Positions 53,524-62,103 of a DNA stretch of 64,000 nt are shown piece by piece (the stretch's first letter is position 1; each line of letters opens with the position of its first letter). Source of the stretch: Paracoccaceae bacterium (GTDB lineage Bacteria; Pseudomonadota; Alphaproteobacteria; Rhodobacterales; Rhodobacteraceae); the NCBI GenBank assembly GCA_027013095.1, contig JALUYI010000020.1, positions 1-64,000 on the forward strand, written 5' to 3'. The notes below the pieces were generated by a model, which worked only from the letters and a program-made list of their open reading frames with translations, had not been told where the DNA came from and searched no databases. The position numbers and the translations under genes are program-made.

Positions 53524-54239
53524 CCATAGGATCACCAGCCCGCGCGGCCTTGACGGTCAGCTGCATCATCCCCGCCTATAACGAGGCGGTGCGGATCGGT
53601 GCGGTACTGGATGCGGTGCAGGAAAGCAGCCAAATCGACGAGGTGATCGTTATCGATGACGCCTCGAGCGACGGCACTGCCGAGGTCGTGGCCCTGAGGA
53701 CCGGGGTGCGGCTGATTCGGCATCGGCAAAATCAGGGCAAGACGGTCGCGGTCCAGCACGGCGTGCAGGCGGCCAGCGGGCGGCTGTTGCTGTTGCTCGA
53801 CGCCGATTTGCAGGGGCTGACCCGGGGCCATATCCAGCGCCTGATCACGCCGGTTCTGTCGGGGCGGGCGGATATCTCGATCAGTCTGCGCCAGAATGCC
53901 CCGTGGCCGTGGCGCCTGATCGGGCTGGATTATATCTCGGGCGAGCGGGTCTTTCCACGCGATTTGTTGCGGCCCGCTTTGCCGCGCCTGCCCGAACTGC
54001 CGCGATTCGGGCTGGAGGTGTTCCTCAACAACCTTTTGATCGCTGACAATGCCCGGATCGCAATCGTGCGCTGGGCCGGGGTGCAAAGTCCTCTCAAAAG
54101 CCGAAAATACGGGTTCTGGGCTGGGGTTCTGGCCGACCTCAGGATGCTGGGCGATATTTTCCACACCGTTTCCCTCCGGGTGGTCTTGGGCCAGATCATT
54201 CGCATGCGCCGCCTGCGCATCCCGTCTGACGACAGTTGA
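53520..54239 (+). CDS. Family 2 glycosyltransferase, soluble
   Basis: A 239-residue GT-A enzyme without membrane spans. The core has SCIIPAYNEAVRIGAVLDAV, VIVIDDASSDGTAEVV and the DxD region LLLLDADLQGL. The C-terminal part is short and basic. The nucleotide-sugar-binding residues are intact. As the last gene of the lipid/glycosyltransferase operon it may extend or modify the lipid-linked sugar made by the GT21 protein. The start ATG overlaps the VTT stop (ATGA). Confidence 0.9.
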   Translation: MTIGSPARAALTVSCIIPAYNEAVRIGAVLDAVQESSQIDEVIVIDDASSDGTAEVVALRTGVRLIRHRQNQGKTVAVQHGVQAASGRLLLLLDADLQGLTRGHIQRLITPVLSGRADISISLRQNAPWPWRLIGLDYISGERVFPRDLLRPALPRLPELPRFGLEVFLNNLLIADNARIAIVRWAGVQSPLKSRKYGFWAGVLADLRMLGDIFHTVSLRVVLGQIIRMRRLRIPSDDS

Positions 54240-54282
54240 GTCAGCCGCTGACGTAGCCCCCGATTCTTTCGCATCTCCCCCC

Positions 54283-54313
54283 TTGAACCTCTAGGGACTG
54301 CAGGTCCTATCTT
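54283..54313 (+). promoter_or_regulatory. MerR-type promoter/operator of the metal ATPase gene
   Basis: TTGAAC (-35, 54283-54288) and TATCTT (-10, 54308-54313) are separated by 19 bases, the over-long spacing typical of promoters activated by MerR-family proteins. The spacer holds the imperfect dyad ACCTCTAGGGACTGCAGGT (54287-54305), with six paired positions around a central base. It lies 45 bases upstream of the ATPase ATG. A MerR-family gene follows the ATPase, so metal-dependent activation of this promoter is a strong inference. Confidence 0.72.
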
Positions 54314-54357
54314 AATGGCGAATCAGCAATAAAACCGATTGGGCAGGAGCGCCAGAC

Positions 54358-56727
54358 ATGCAAACCAGAACCCCAAACCCCAAGACCCCCGGCCCAGAGC
54401 AGACAACGCCAGAGGCCGAAAACAGCTGTTGCGGGGCTGCGGCGGGCACCCTTTGCGGCGATATTGCACCACGGGCCGAGCCCCTTGCGGGCGGTCGCAG
54501 CTTTTACGTCAGCGGTCTTGATTGTGCCGAAGAGGTTGCGACCCTGACCAAGGTTCTGGGGCCCCGCCTTGGTGGCGCGGAACATCTGGCCTTTGATGTG
54601 ATGAAGGCTCGCATGATCCTGCGCGACGGCGCCCCTAAGATCGCTGATGCCGAGGTGATCCGTCTGGTGGCCAAGACCGGCATGCAGGCCCGCCCGTGGC
54701 AGGCCGATAGCGCCCAGAGCGATCAGGCGGCACATCTCAGCCGCTTGTGCCTGTTTACCATGCTCAGCGGCGGCTTTTGGGCGGCAGGGCTGCTGTTTCA
54801 TACCCTCAACGCCGGGCTTTTCGGGGCAATCACGCTGTTTGCCGGGCATGGCGCCCCCGCGGTTCCCCTGTTTGAGCGGGGGGTGTTCCTGCTGGCCATC
54901 CTGTTTGGCAGCCGTCTGGTTGCGCCCAAGGCCTGGGCCGCGGCCAAGCGCCTGTCGCCGGACATGAACCTGCTGATGATCGTCGCCATTGCCGGCGCCC
55001 TTGTGTTGGGGGCGTGGTTCGAGGCGGCGACGGTGGCCTTTCTGTTCTCGTTGTCGCTCTACCTGGAGGGCTGGAGCGTCGGGCGCGCGCGCAACGCGGT
55101 CAGCGCCCTGCTCGATCTGGCGCCGCCGGTTGCGCGTCTGCTGGGCGAGGGTGGCCGCGACGTCGAGATTCCGGTCTCGGCGGTGCAGCCCGGCCAGCGT
55201 ATCGTCGTGCGCGCGGGTGAGCGCATTGGCCTGGATGGCATTGTCGTATCGGGGATAAGCGCGGTCGATCAGGCGCCCATCACCGGCGAAAGTACTCCGG
55301 TCACCAAAGAGCCCGATGATGAGGTCTATGCCGGCTCGATCAACGGTGAGGGCAGCCTTGTTCTGCGGGTGACACGAGGGGCGGACCAGACCATGCTTGC
55401 CCGGATCATCCGCATGGTGGGCGACGCGCAGTCCCGCCGCGCCGAGGTTGAACAATGGGTGACCAAATTTGCCCGCATCTACACCCCGGCGGTGATGGCA
55501 CTGGCCATTGCGGTTGCGGTTCTGCCGCCGCTGGTGGCGGGGGGCGGCTGGGCCTTCTGGTTTTACAACGCACTGGTGCTGCTGGTCATTGCCTGCCCTT
55601 GCGCGCTGGTGATCTCCACTCCGGTTTCGATCGTCGCGGCGCTGGCTTCGGCGGCGCGCAACGGCGTTCTCATCAAGGGGGGCGCCTATATCGAGGCCCC
55701 GGCGCGCCTTGTTGCGGTGGCTCTGGACAAGACCGGAACGATCACCGAGGGGCGGCCGAAAGTGGTGGCGCTGCACCCCTTGGGGGAAACTTCGCGGGCC
55801 GAGTTGCTGGCGGTTGCCGCTGCCTTGGAGGCCCGCTCGACGCATCCCTTGGGGCAGGCCATTCTGGAGCAGGCCAAGGCGGACGGCCTGACCCCGATTG
55901 CCGCCGAGTCCACCCGCGCGCGCCCCGGACGCGGGGTCGAGGGCGTGGCCGCGGCTCGCCCGGTGTGGCTGGGCTCGGAACGGTTCGCGGTGGAAAACGG
56001 TGCCGCCATGGCGCTGCCGCAGGAGCTATGCCAGCGGATCGAGCGCGCCGGGCATACGCTGGTGGTTGTTGGCGCGGGGGCCGAGATTCTGGGGATTCTG
56101 GAATTGCGCGACCGCCTCCGCGTCGGGGCGCGCCAGACTATTGCCACCCTGCGCGCGCAAGGGGTACGTGACATCGTCATGCTGACCGGCGATACCCTTG
56201 CCGCCGCTCGCGCCGTGGCCCAAGATGTCGGGATTGACGATATCCGCGCAGCCTTGCTGCCCACGGACAAGACCGCCGCCATCGACGGGCTCGTGGCGAC
56301 CCATGACATGGTGGCGATGGTCGGCGACGGGGTGAATGACGCCCCCGCCATGGCGCGCGCCCATATCGGCATCGTCATGGGCGCTATCGGCTCGGATGCG
56401 GCGGTGGAAACCGCGGATATCGCCTTGATGGGCGATGATCTGGGCCGTTTGGCGTGGTTGATCTCGCATGCGCGCCGGACGGTCGGGATCATCCGCCAGA
56501 ACATCGGCCTTGCGCTGGCGACCAAGGCGGTGTTTGCGGGTCTGGCGGGCTTTGGTCTGGCATCCATGTGGGGGGCGATTGCCGCCGATGTGGGGGTCTC
56601 GCTGCTGGTGGTGGCCAATGCGCTGCGCCTGCTGCGGATCGGCCCCACGCGTGCCTCGGGCCCGACTCCAAGATCCGAGTCCACCGGACCCCGCCCGGTT
56701 GCAGCAGCTTCCGGCCGGTCATCTTGA
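54358..56727 (+). CDS. zntA: Zn/Cd/Pb P1B-type ATPase (ZntA/CadA family)
   Basis: A 789-residue metal efflux ATPase. The N-terminus has a Cys-rich stretch (NSCCGAAAGTLCGD) and a heavy-metal domain with the GLDCAEEV motif (residues about 50-110) in place of GMxCxxC. The transport site CPC lies in VIACPCALVIST (Cys413-Pro-Cys415), the phospho-acceptor is Asp457 in DKTGTITEG, and the hinge is GDGVND (656-661). An Asp in the last helix (ADVGVSLLVVANALRLL) matches Zn/Cd-type pumps. The start follows GCAGGAG. Its promoter has MerR-type spacing. Confidence 0.93.
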   Translation: MQTRTPNPKTPGPEQTTPEAENSCCGAAAGTLCGDIAPRAEPLAGGRSFYVSGLDCAEEVATLTKVLGPRLGGAEHLAFDVMKARMILRDGAPKIADAEVIRLVAKTGMQARPWQADSAQSDQAAHLSRLCLFTMLSGGFWAAGLLFHTLNAGLFGAITLFAGHGAPAVPLFERGVFLLAILFGSRLVAPKAWAAAKRLSPDMNLLMIVAIAGALVLGAWFEAATVAFLFSLSLYLEGWSVGRARNAVSALLDLAPPVARLLGEGGRDVEIPVSAVQPGQRIVVRAGERIGLDGIVVSGISAVDQAPITGESTPVTKEPDDEVYAGSINGEGSLVLRVTRGADQTMLARIIRMVGDAQSRRAEVEQWVTKFARIYTPAVMALAIAVAVLPPLVAGGGWAFWFYNALVLLVIACPCALVISTPVSIVAALASAARNGVLIKGGAYIEAPARLVAVALDKTGTITEGRPKVVALHPLGETSRAELLAVAAALEARSTHPLGQAILEQAKADGLTPIAAESTRARPGRGVEGVAAARPVWLGSERFAVENGAAMALPQELCQRIERAGHTLVVVGAGAEILGILELRDRLRVGARQTIATLRAQGVRDIVMLTGDTLAAARAVAQDVGIDDIRAALLPTDKTAAIDGLVATHDMVAMVGDGVNDAPAMARAHIGIVMGAIGSDAAVETADIALMGDDLGRLAWLISHARRTVGIIRQNIGLALATKAVFAGLAGFGLASMWGAIAADVGVSLLVVANALRLLRIGPTRASGPTPRSESTGPRPVAAASGRSS

Positions 56728-56751
56728 TTTTTCCGGGGGTAAACCTATATT
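56724..56751 (+). promoter_or_regulatory. Candidate promoter of the MerR-family regulator gene
   Basis: TTGATT (56724-56729) and TATATT (56746-56751) are 16 bases apart, straddling the ATPase stop codon. The regulator may therefore have its own ordinary promoter in addition to read-through from the ATPase. No MerR-type dyad was seen between the boxes. Confidence 0.42.
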
Positions 56752-56794
56752 AACTGCAGCTTTTTTCGCGCTTCAGCACCAAGGAAAGACCAAC

Positions 56795-57211
56795 ATGCTG
56801 AGCATCGGCACCCTCGCAAAACGGACCGGAACCAAGGTCGAGACGATCCGGTATTACGAACAGATCGGCCTGCTGCCCGAGCCTGAGCGCAGCCGCGGCG
56901 GGCAGCGACGTTATCGCGAGGCCGACCTCGATCGACTGGCCTTTGTGCGGCACGCGCGGCAGCTGGGCTTTGCGCTGGAGGCGATCCGTGAACTGCTTGT
57001 TCTGGCCGACGATCCGCACCAGAGCTGCGCCGACGCCGATTCCATCGCCCGACGGCAGTTGAAACAGGTGGAACAGCGCCTCAGCCGCCTCAGGGCCCTG
57101 CAGATCGAGTTGCAGCGCATGATCGAAGAATGTCGCGGCGAGAGCGTCTCGGAGTGCCGCGTCCTTGAGGTTCTGCGCGACCACGCCGAATGTCTGACCG
57201 AGCACGGCTGA
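56795..57211 (+). CDS. MerR-family transcriptional regulator (ZntR/CadR-like)
   Basis: A 138-residue dimeric regulator. The MerR helix-turn-helix (IGTLAKRTGTKVETIRYYEQ with GLLPEPERSRGGQRRY) occupies residues 1-40, followed by the coiled-coil dimerisation helix. Metal ligands are likely Cys78 (HQSCADAD), Cys113 (EECRGE), Cys121 (SECRV) and perhaps His130 or Cys133, a pattern like ZntR or CadR. It should activate the upstream ATPase promoter when Zn, Cd or Pb is bound. AAGGAAAG is the ribosome-binding site. Confidence 0.92.
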   Translation: MLSIGTLAKRTGTKVETIRYYEQIGLLPEPERSRGGQRRYREADLDRLAFVRHARQLGFALEAIRELLVLADDPHQSCADADSIARRQLKQVEQRLSRLRALQIELQRMIEECRGESVSECRVLEVLRDHAECLTEHG

Positions 57212-57291
57212 GCCGCGTGTGACCTTTGACGGGACCAGACACGGGGCCAACGTGGGTTAGGCCGATATTAGTTAAAGAAAACAAAGGCAAA

Positions 57292-57378
57292 TGGTGCGGT
57301 CGAGAAGACTCGAACTTCCACTCCGGTTAAGGAACAGCGACCTCAACGCTGCGCGTCTACCAATTCCGCCACGACCGC
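57292..57378 (-). tRNA. tRNA-Leu (anticodon GAG)
   Basis: An 87-base cloverleaf on the minus strand. The acceptor stem GCGGTCG pairs with CGACCGC, CCA is encoded, and there is a long variable arm typical of Leu tRNAs. The anticodon loop TTGAGGT gives GAG, which reads CUC/CUU codons. The T arm has GTTCGAGTC. It lies between the metal regulator and lipB. Confidence 0.97.
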
Positions 57379-57522
57379 ACATTGTCTGAGGCTTGGTGGG
57401 CCGCTCTATAGCTCTTGAAACCGGGGATGTGAAGAGCGAAAAACCGCTTTTGGAATATTTGCAGCCCGGGGTTGGCAGGCTTATAGCAGCGGGACATGCA
57501 GCGAAACCCAGCGGAGACCGCC

Positions 57523-58248
57523 ATGGAATGGATCACCACGGACAAACCCGTCCCTTACCGGAGCGCTGAGGCCATGATGGAGGCGCGGGTTGCCGAGATT
57601 ATCGCCGGGCGCGCGTCCGAGGCCGTCTGGCTGCTCGAGCACCCCCCCCTTTACACCGCCGGCACCAGCGCCCGGCCCGAGGATCTGGTTTCGCCGCATC
57701 GCTTTGCGGTTTATCAGACGCGCCGCGGCGGGCAATATACCTATCACGGGCCGGGGCAGAGGGTCGCCTATCTGATGCTGGACCTGAACCGGCGGGGCAA
57801 GGATGTGCGCGCCTATGTGCAGCGACTGGAGCGCTGGGTTATCGCTACCCTGGCCGAGTTCGGCGTTACCGGCCAGATCCGTCCGGCCCGTGTCGGCGTC
57901 TGGGTCGAACGACCTGACAAGCCGCGCAATCCCGACGGCGCGATGCACGAGGACAAGATCGCCGCGATCGGTGTGCGCATCCGGCGCTGGGTGACGTTCC
58001 ACGGCATCTCGATCAACGTCGATCCCGAGCTTGAACATTTCAGCGGCATCGTGCCTTGCGGCATCCGCGACCACGGTGTCACCAGCCTTGCGGATCTTGG
58101 CCGGCGGGTTCCGATGGCCGAGGTTGACGCGGCGCTGATGCGCCAATTCGGGTTGATCTTTGAGGCCGGGGGGCAAAAGGCCGGGATTCAGGCCGCCGGG
58201 TCGCCGGGCTCAGGCGCGCCGGATTCGGGAGCAACCAGACGGCGGTAA
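57523..58248 (+). CDS. lipB: Octanoyl-[acyl-carrier-protein] protein N-octanoyltransferase (lipoate biosynthesis)
   Basis: A 241-residue transferase that moves octanoyl from ACP to lipoyl domains. [19 protein letters not shown] is the substrate-binding block, [21 protein letters not shown] includes the conserved Lys, and [12 protein letters not shown] carries the catalytic Cys. The start at MEWITTDKP (57523), with GCGGAG upstream, is the family norm. The C-terminal 25 residues (Gly/Ser/Ala/Pro-rich) go beyond the family and overlap the convergent DUF2189 gene. Confidence 0.95.
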   Translation: MEWITTDKPVPYRSAEAMMEARVAEIIAGRASEAVWLLEHPPLYTAGTSARPEDLVSPHRFAVYQTRRGGQYTYHGPGQRVAYLMLDLNRRGKDVRAYVQRLERWVIATLAEFGVTGQIRPARVGVWVERPDKPRNPDGAMHEDKIAAIGVRIRRWVTFHGISINVDPELEHFSGIVPCGIRDHGVTSLADLGRRVPMAEVDAALMRQFGLIFEAGGQKAGIQAAGSPGSGAPDSGATRRR

Positions 58249-59042
58249 AGGTGCCATGTCGCGTGCCCCAGCACCGGCAAGACCACCAGCAGGCCCAGAA
58301 AATAGGGCAGCATGGCCAAGAGTGTCAGCCCGCCGACCAGCGCCGCCCAGCACAGCATCACCAACGGGTTTCGGGTGACTGCCTGCACGCTGACAATCAT
58401 GCCGGTGACGAAATCGATCTCGCGGTCCACCAGCAGCGGGATCGACACCACGCTGAGAGCAAACAGCAGAAACGCCAACACGCCGCCCACGGCCGACCCG
58501 ACGGCCAGCATCTCCAGCCCCTTGGCGGTCAGCAGGAAATCATAAGAGCTGGAGCTATTGGTGATCGAACCCAGCCCGAAAAACAACGCAAAGACCAGAT
58601 GTGCCAAAAAGAACCAGATGCCGAAAAAGAAGGTCACGACAAAGGCGATCGAGGGGATCTGGCGGTCTTTCTGGCTAAAGATCCGGTGCAGCACCCGTGA
58701 CCAGTCGGGCCGACCTCCGGTTTCGAACTGGTGGCTGACCTCGTAAAGGCCGACGACCACGAACGGGCCGATCAGCGGGAAGCCTACGGCCACCGGCAGG
58801 ATCAGCCAGCTTGACTGCATCACCGTCAGTTGCAGATAGATGACGATTCCACCGACCACAAACAGCGCCGCAATCGCCAAACCGAACTGCGGGGCGCGGC
58901 GAAAATCGCGCCAGCCCTTGCCAAGGGCGTCGGCAAGGTCGCCAAAATGGATGTTCTGCACCTGCGGAAAAGAGCTGGCGCGGGGGGCATTGGGGGGCGC
59001 ATTGCGGGGAGGCTCGGACCCTGCCGTTTCGGTTGCCGTCAT
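58188..59042 (-). CDS. DUF2189 family membrane protein
   Basis: A 284-residue integral membrane protein with about six helices. [22 protein letters not shown] is the family hallmark near residue 37, followed by a large membrane domain with [20 protein letters not shown] and [14 protein letters not shown]. The role is unknown. It is divergent from ctaD, and its 3' end overlaps lipB by 61 bases on the opposite strand. The start MTATETAGS at 59042 excludes 22 upstream codons. Confidence 0.88.
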   Translation of the reverse strand: MTATETAGSEPPRNAPPNAPRASSFPQVQNIHFGDLADALGKGWRDFRRAPQFGLAIAALFVVGGIVIYLQLTVMQSSWLILPVAVGFPLIGPFVVVGLYEVSHQFETGGRPDWSRVLHRIFSQKDRQIPSIAFVVTFFFGIWFFLAHLVFALFFGLGSITNSSSSYDFLLTAKGLEMLAVGSAVGGVLAFLLFALSVVSIPLLVDREIDFVTGMIVSVQAVTRNPLVMLCWAALVGGLTLLAMLPYFLGLLVVLPVLGHATWHLYRRLVAPESGAPEPGDPAA

Positions 59043-59315
59043 TGCGGTCTCCTGTTGATTTGGGTGTTTCACCCTTTTTGTTTCCCTGAGTGGCACAGAG
59101 GCTTGCAATCGGCGGGCGCGAAATCAAGCAAAAATTGATTCGCCTCCGGATTTGCCCTTGAAACCGTCGAAAACCGCGAAAAGGACAAAAAATCGCGGTC
59201 CTGCGGCATATCAGTCTATTGAGAAGCGCCGGTCGGTCCGCTACCAAAAGCCAATGGCCTTGCGTATTCGAACCGGATTCGCAGGGGAGGGAAGAATGTG
59301 TCAGGAGAACAATAA

Positions 59316-60986
59316 ATGGCAGACGCAGCCGTGCATACCCATGACGACCACGCGAAAAAGAGCTTTTTTACGCGCTGGTTCATGTCAACAAACCACAAGG
59401 ATATCGGGATCCTTTATCTCTTTACCGCCGCGACGCTGGGCTTCGTTTCGGTCGTATTCACCGTTTACATGCGCATGGAGCTGATGAACCCGGGGGTTCA
59501 GTATTTCTGCGCGGAAGGGGCCCGCTTTATTGCCGACGCCTCGCGTGAATGTACGCCAAACGGGCATTTCTGGAACGTGATCATTACCGGCCACGGCATC
59601 CTGATGATGTTCTTTGTGGTCATTCCGGCGCTGTTTGGCGGCTTTGGCAACTATTTCATGCCGCTGATGATCGGGGCGCCGGATATGGCGTTTCCGCGGA
59701 TGAACAACCTCAGCTACTGGATGTATGTCGCCGGGTCTTCGCTGGCGGTGATCTCGCTCTTGACGCCGGGTGGTGACGGGCAGCTTGGCTCGGGCGTCGG
59801 CTGGGTGCTTTATGCGCCGCTCAGTGTGCGCGAGGGCGGCATGTCGATGGATTTCGCGATCTTCGCGGTGCACCTGTCCGGGGCCAGCTCCATTCTGGGG
59901 GCGATCAACATGATCACCACCTTCCTGAACATGCGCGCGCCGGGCATGACCTTGCACAAGACGCCGCTGTTTCCGTGGTCGATCTTTGTTACCGCATTTC
60001 TGATCCTGCTGAGCCTGCCGGTTCTGGCGGGCGCCATCACCATGCTGCTGACGGACCGCAATTTTGGCACCACCTTCTTTGATCCCAACGGCGGCGGCGA
60101 CCCGATCCTGTATCAGCACCTTCTGTGGTTCTTTGGCCACCCCGAGGTTTACATGATTATCGTGCCGGGCTTTGGCATCATCAGCCATGTGATCTCGACG
60201 TTCTCGAAAAAACCGATCTTTGGCTATCTGCCGATGGTTTATGCGATGGTGGCAATCGGGGCGCTGGGCTTTGTCGTCTGGGCGCACCACATGTACACGG
60301 TCGGCATGAGCCTGACGCAGCAGAGCTATTTCATGCTGGCGACGATGGTGATTGCGGTGCCCACAGGCATCAAGATCTTCAGCTGGATCGCCACCATGTG
60401 GGGGGGCTCGATCGAGCTGAAAACCCCGATGCTGTTCGCTTTCGGGTTTCTGTTCCTGTTCACCGTTGGCGGTGTCACCGGAATCGTGCTCAGTCAGGCG
60501 CCCATCGACCGGATCTATCACGACACCTATTATGTGGTCGCGCATTTCCACTATGTGATGAGCCTTGGCGCGGTGTTCTGCATCTTTGCCGGCATCTACT
60601 ACTGGATCGGCAAGATGTCCGGGCGGCAATACCCGGAATGGGCCGGCAAGCTGCACTTCTTCACCTTCTTCATCGGGGCCAACCTGACCTTTTTCCCGCA
60701 GCACTTCTTGGGACGTCAGGGCATGCCGCGGCGCTATATCGACTATCCGGTCGAGTTTGCCTACTGGAACCACCTGTCCTCGATTGGCGCGTTCATCTCG
60801 TTTGCTTCCTTCGTGTTCTTTATCGGCATCGTGTTCTACACGCTGAAATTCGGCAAGCGCGTGACTGAGAACTCGTATTGGGGTGAATATGCGGACTCGC
60901 TGGAGTGGACGGTCTCCTCGCCGCCCCCCGAGCATACGTTCGAGACCCTGCCGACCCCCGACATGTGGGACAAAGCGCACCACTAG
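59316..60986 (+). CDS. ctaD: Cytochrome c oxidase subunit I (aa3 type)
   Basis: The 556-residue catalytic subunit of the aa3 oxidase, with 12 helices. The heme a, heme a3 and CuB ligand His residues are in [29 protein letters not shown] (the His-Tyr pair), [10 protein letters not shown] and [12 protein letters not shown]- and D-pathway residues are intact. The start follows TCAGGAGAAC. It is separated by about 39 kb from the ctaC-ctaE unit. The 273-base divergent spacer to the DUF2189 gene shows a small hairpin (CCGCGA/TCGCGG) but no clear promoter consensus. Confidence 0.99.
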   Translation: MADAAVHTHDDHAKKSFFTRWFMSTNHKDIGILYLFTAATLGFVSVVFTVYMRMELMNPGVQYFCAEGARFIADASRECTPNGHFWNVIITGHGILMMFFVVIPALFGGFGNYFMPLMIGAPDMAFPRMNNLSYWMYVAGSSLAVISLLTPGGDGQLGSGVGWVLYAPLSVREGGMSMDFAIFAVHLSGASSILGAINMITTFLNMRAPGMTLHKTPLFPWSIFVTAFLILLSLPVLAGAITMLLTDRNFGTTFFDPNGGGDPILYQHLLWFFGHPEVYMIIVPGFGIISHVISTFSKKPIFGYLPMVYAMVAIGALGFVVWAHHMYTVGMSLTQQSYFMLATMVIAVPTGIKIFSWIATMWGGSIELKTPMLFAFGFLFLFTVGGVTGIVLSQAPIDRIYHDTYYVVAHFHYVMSLGAVFCIFAGIYYWIGKMSGRQYPEWAGKLHFFTFFIGANLTFFPQHFLGRQGMPRRYIDYPVEFAYWNHLSSIGAFISFASFVFFIGIVFYTLKFGKRVTENSYWGEYADSLEWTVSSPPPEHTFETLPTPDMWDKAHH

Positions 60987-60987
60987 G

Positions 60988-61566
60988 ATGCCGGCAATCT
61001 GGACGACACCAAATGAGGCCCCGGCGCAAACCGGGGCCTTTTCCATGACCAACGCCGCGCTTGGCGCCGCAAGGCCCGAGGGCGTGCCGCTGGCCAGCGT
61101 CATTCTGCGCCCCAGCCGCTCGTTGCCCCGCCGCGGGTTTGCATGGCTGTTGCTGATCACCTGGGCCCTTCTGCTGCTGCCGCTGATCCCGCTTCTGGGC
61201 ACCGCCGCGCTGTGGGTCATGCTGCCGTTTCTGCTGGCGGTGTTGCTGGCTTTGTGGCTGTCGTTCGAGCGCAGCTATCGTGATGGCGAGCTCTGCGAAG
61301 AGCTGATCCTCTGGCCCGAGATGATCCATGTGCACCGCCACAACCCGCGCGCCGCCGCACAAAGCTGGCAGGCCAGCCCCTATTGGACGCGCCTGAAGCT
61401 GACCCCCGAGGGCGGACCGGTCGAGAACTATCTGACCCTCAGGGGGAATGGCCGCGAGATCGAGCTGGGCGCCTTTCTCAGCCCCGAGGAGCGGGCCGAC
61501 CTCTATGACAGGCTGGGGGACGAACTGGCCCGCGCCCGCGCACCCGTCCATCCCGCACCACAGTAA
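60988..61566 (+). CDS. DUF2244 family membrane protein
   Basis: A 192-residue protein with two central membrane helices (AWLLLITWALLLLPLIPLLG and LWVMLPFLLAVLLALWLSF) and a C-terminal soluble part containing ERSYRDGELCEELIL and REIELGAFLSPEER. The ATG at 60988 begins 1 base after the ctaD stop and gives MPAIWTTPNEA, the kind of MPxxW opening I associate with this family; ATG at 61045 is the alternative start. A terminator-like hairpin lies inside codons 10-19. The position after ctaD suggests a link to the oxidase, but no function is known. Confidence 0.83.
   Translation: MPAIWTTPNEAPAQTGAFSMTNAALGAARPEGVPLASVILRPSRSLPRRGFAWLLLITWALLLLPLIPLLGTAALWVMLPFLLAVLLALWLSFERSYRDGELCEELILWPEMIHVHRHNPRAAAQSWQASPYWTRLKLTPEGGPVENYLTLRGNGREIELGAFLSPEERADLYDRLGDELARARAPVHPAPQ
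61017..61044 (+). terminator. Terminator-like hairpin in the 5' coding part of the DUF2244 gene
   Basis: GGCCCCGG (61017-61024) and CCGGGGCC (61031-61038) form a perfect 8-bp stem with a 6-base loop, followed by TTTTCC. It begins 31 bases after the ctaD stop, the normal place for a ctaD terminator, yet lies inside the DUF2244 frame if that starts at 60988, and directly before the alternative ATG at 61045. It could attenuate read-through. Confidence 0.6.
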
Positions 61567-61632
61567 GCTTTCCTGTCGGCCATCCTTGTATTATCATCGC
61601 CGTCGCTATCTTAATAAACCGGAGGTGTGGGC

Positions 61633-62028
61633 GTGAAACGAATTTTTGTCCCTTTGATGCTGGCAAGCGGGCTGGCGGCCCCGGCCCATGCAGGGGATTT
61701 CTCGTTTACCTTTGACTGGAGCGGTCTCAAGCTCTGCAATTCGGGGTACCCCAACCGGGTCACGAACCCGCCATTCGCGCTGAAAAACGTTCCCAAAGGC
61801 ACCAAATTCATCCGCTTTCGCCTGCAGGACAAGGACGCACCGATGTATGAGCACGGCGGCGGCATCGTTGCCTATTCGGGCCAGAAGCGGATAAAACCGG
61901 GGGCGTTCAGCTATGAAAGCCCCTGCCCACCGTTTGGCCACCACCGCTATCAATGGACGGCAATCGCCAGCAAATCGCGCCGGGGAGGCCGTCTGGCGAC
62001 CGCGCGGGCCGAAACCGTTTACCCCTGA
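61633..62028 (+). CDS. PEBP-like exported protein (YbhB/YbcL type)
   Basis: A 131-residue protein with an export signal (VKRIFVPLMLASGLAAPAHA) and a core resembling phosphatidylethanolamine-binding/Raf-kinase-inhibitor-like proteins: KFIRFRLQDKDAP and YESPCPPFGHHRYQWTA carry the Asp-x-Asp-Ala-Pro and Pro-x-His features of the ligand pocket. It is shorter than the usual 150-180 residues. The start is GTG at 61633, because GGAGG (61621-61625) lies 7 bases away; GTG at 61627 is too close. The ligand is unknown. Confidence 0.75.
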   Translation: MKRIFVPLMLASGLAAPAHAGDFSFTFDWSGLKLCNSGYPNRVTNPPFALKNVPKGTKFIRFRLQDKDAPMYEHGGGIVAYSGQKRIKPGAFSYESPCPPFGHHRYQWTAIASKSRRGGRLATARAETVYP

Positions 62029-62103
62029 GCGTCAGAACCACCGCTGCGCGCCATTTCCGTATGCCGTCGTTTACGCCGTCATGCGCCGGCCCGACCTCGG
62101 CCC

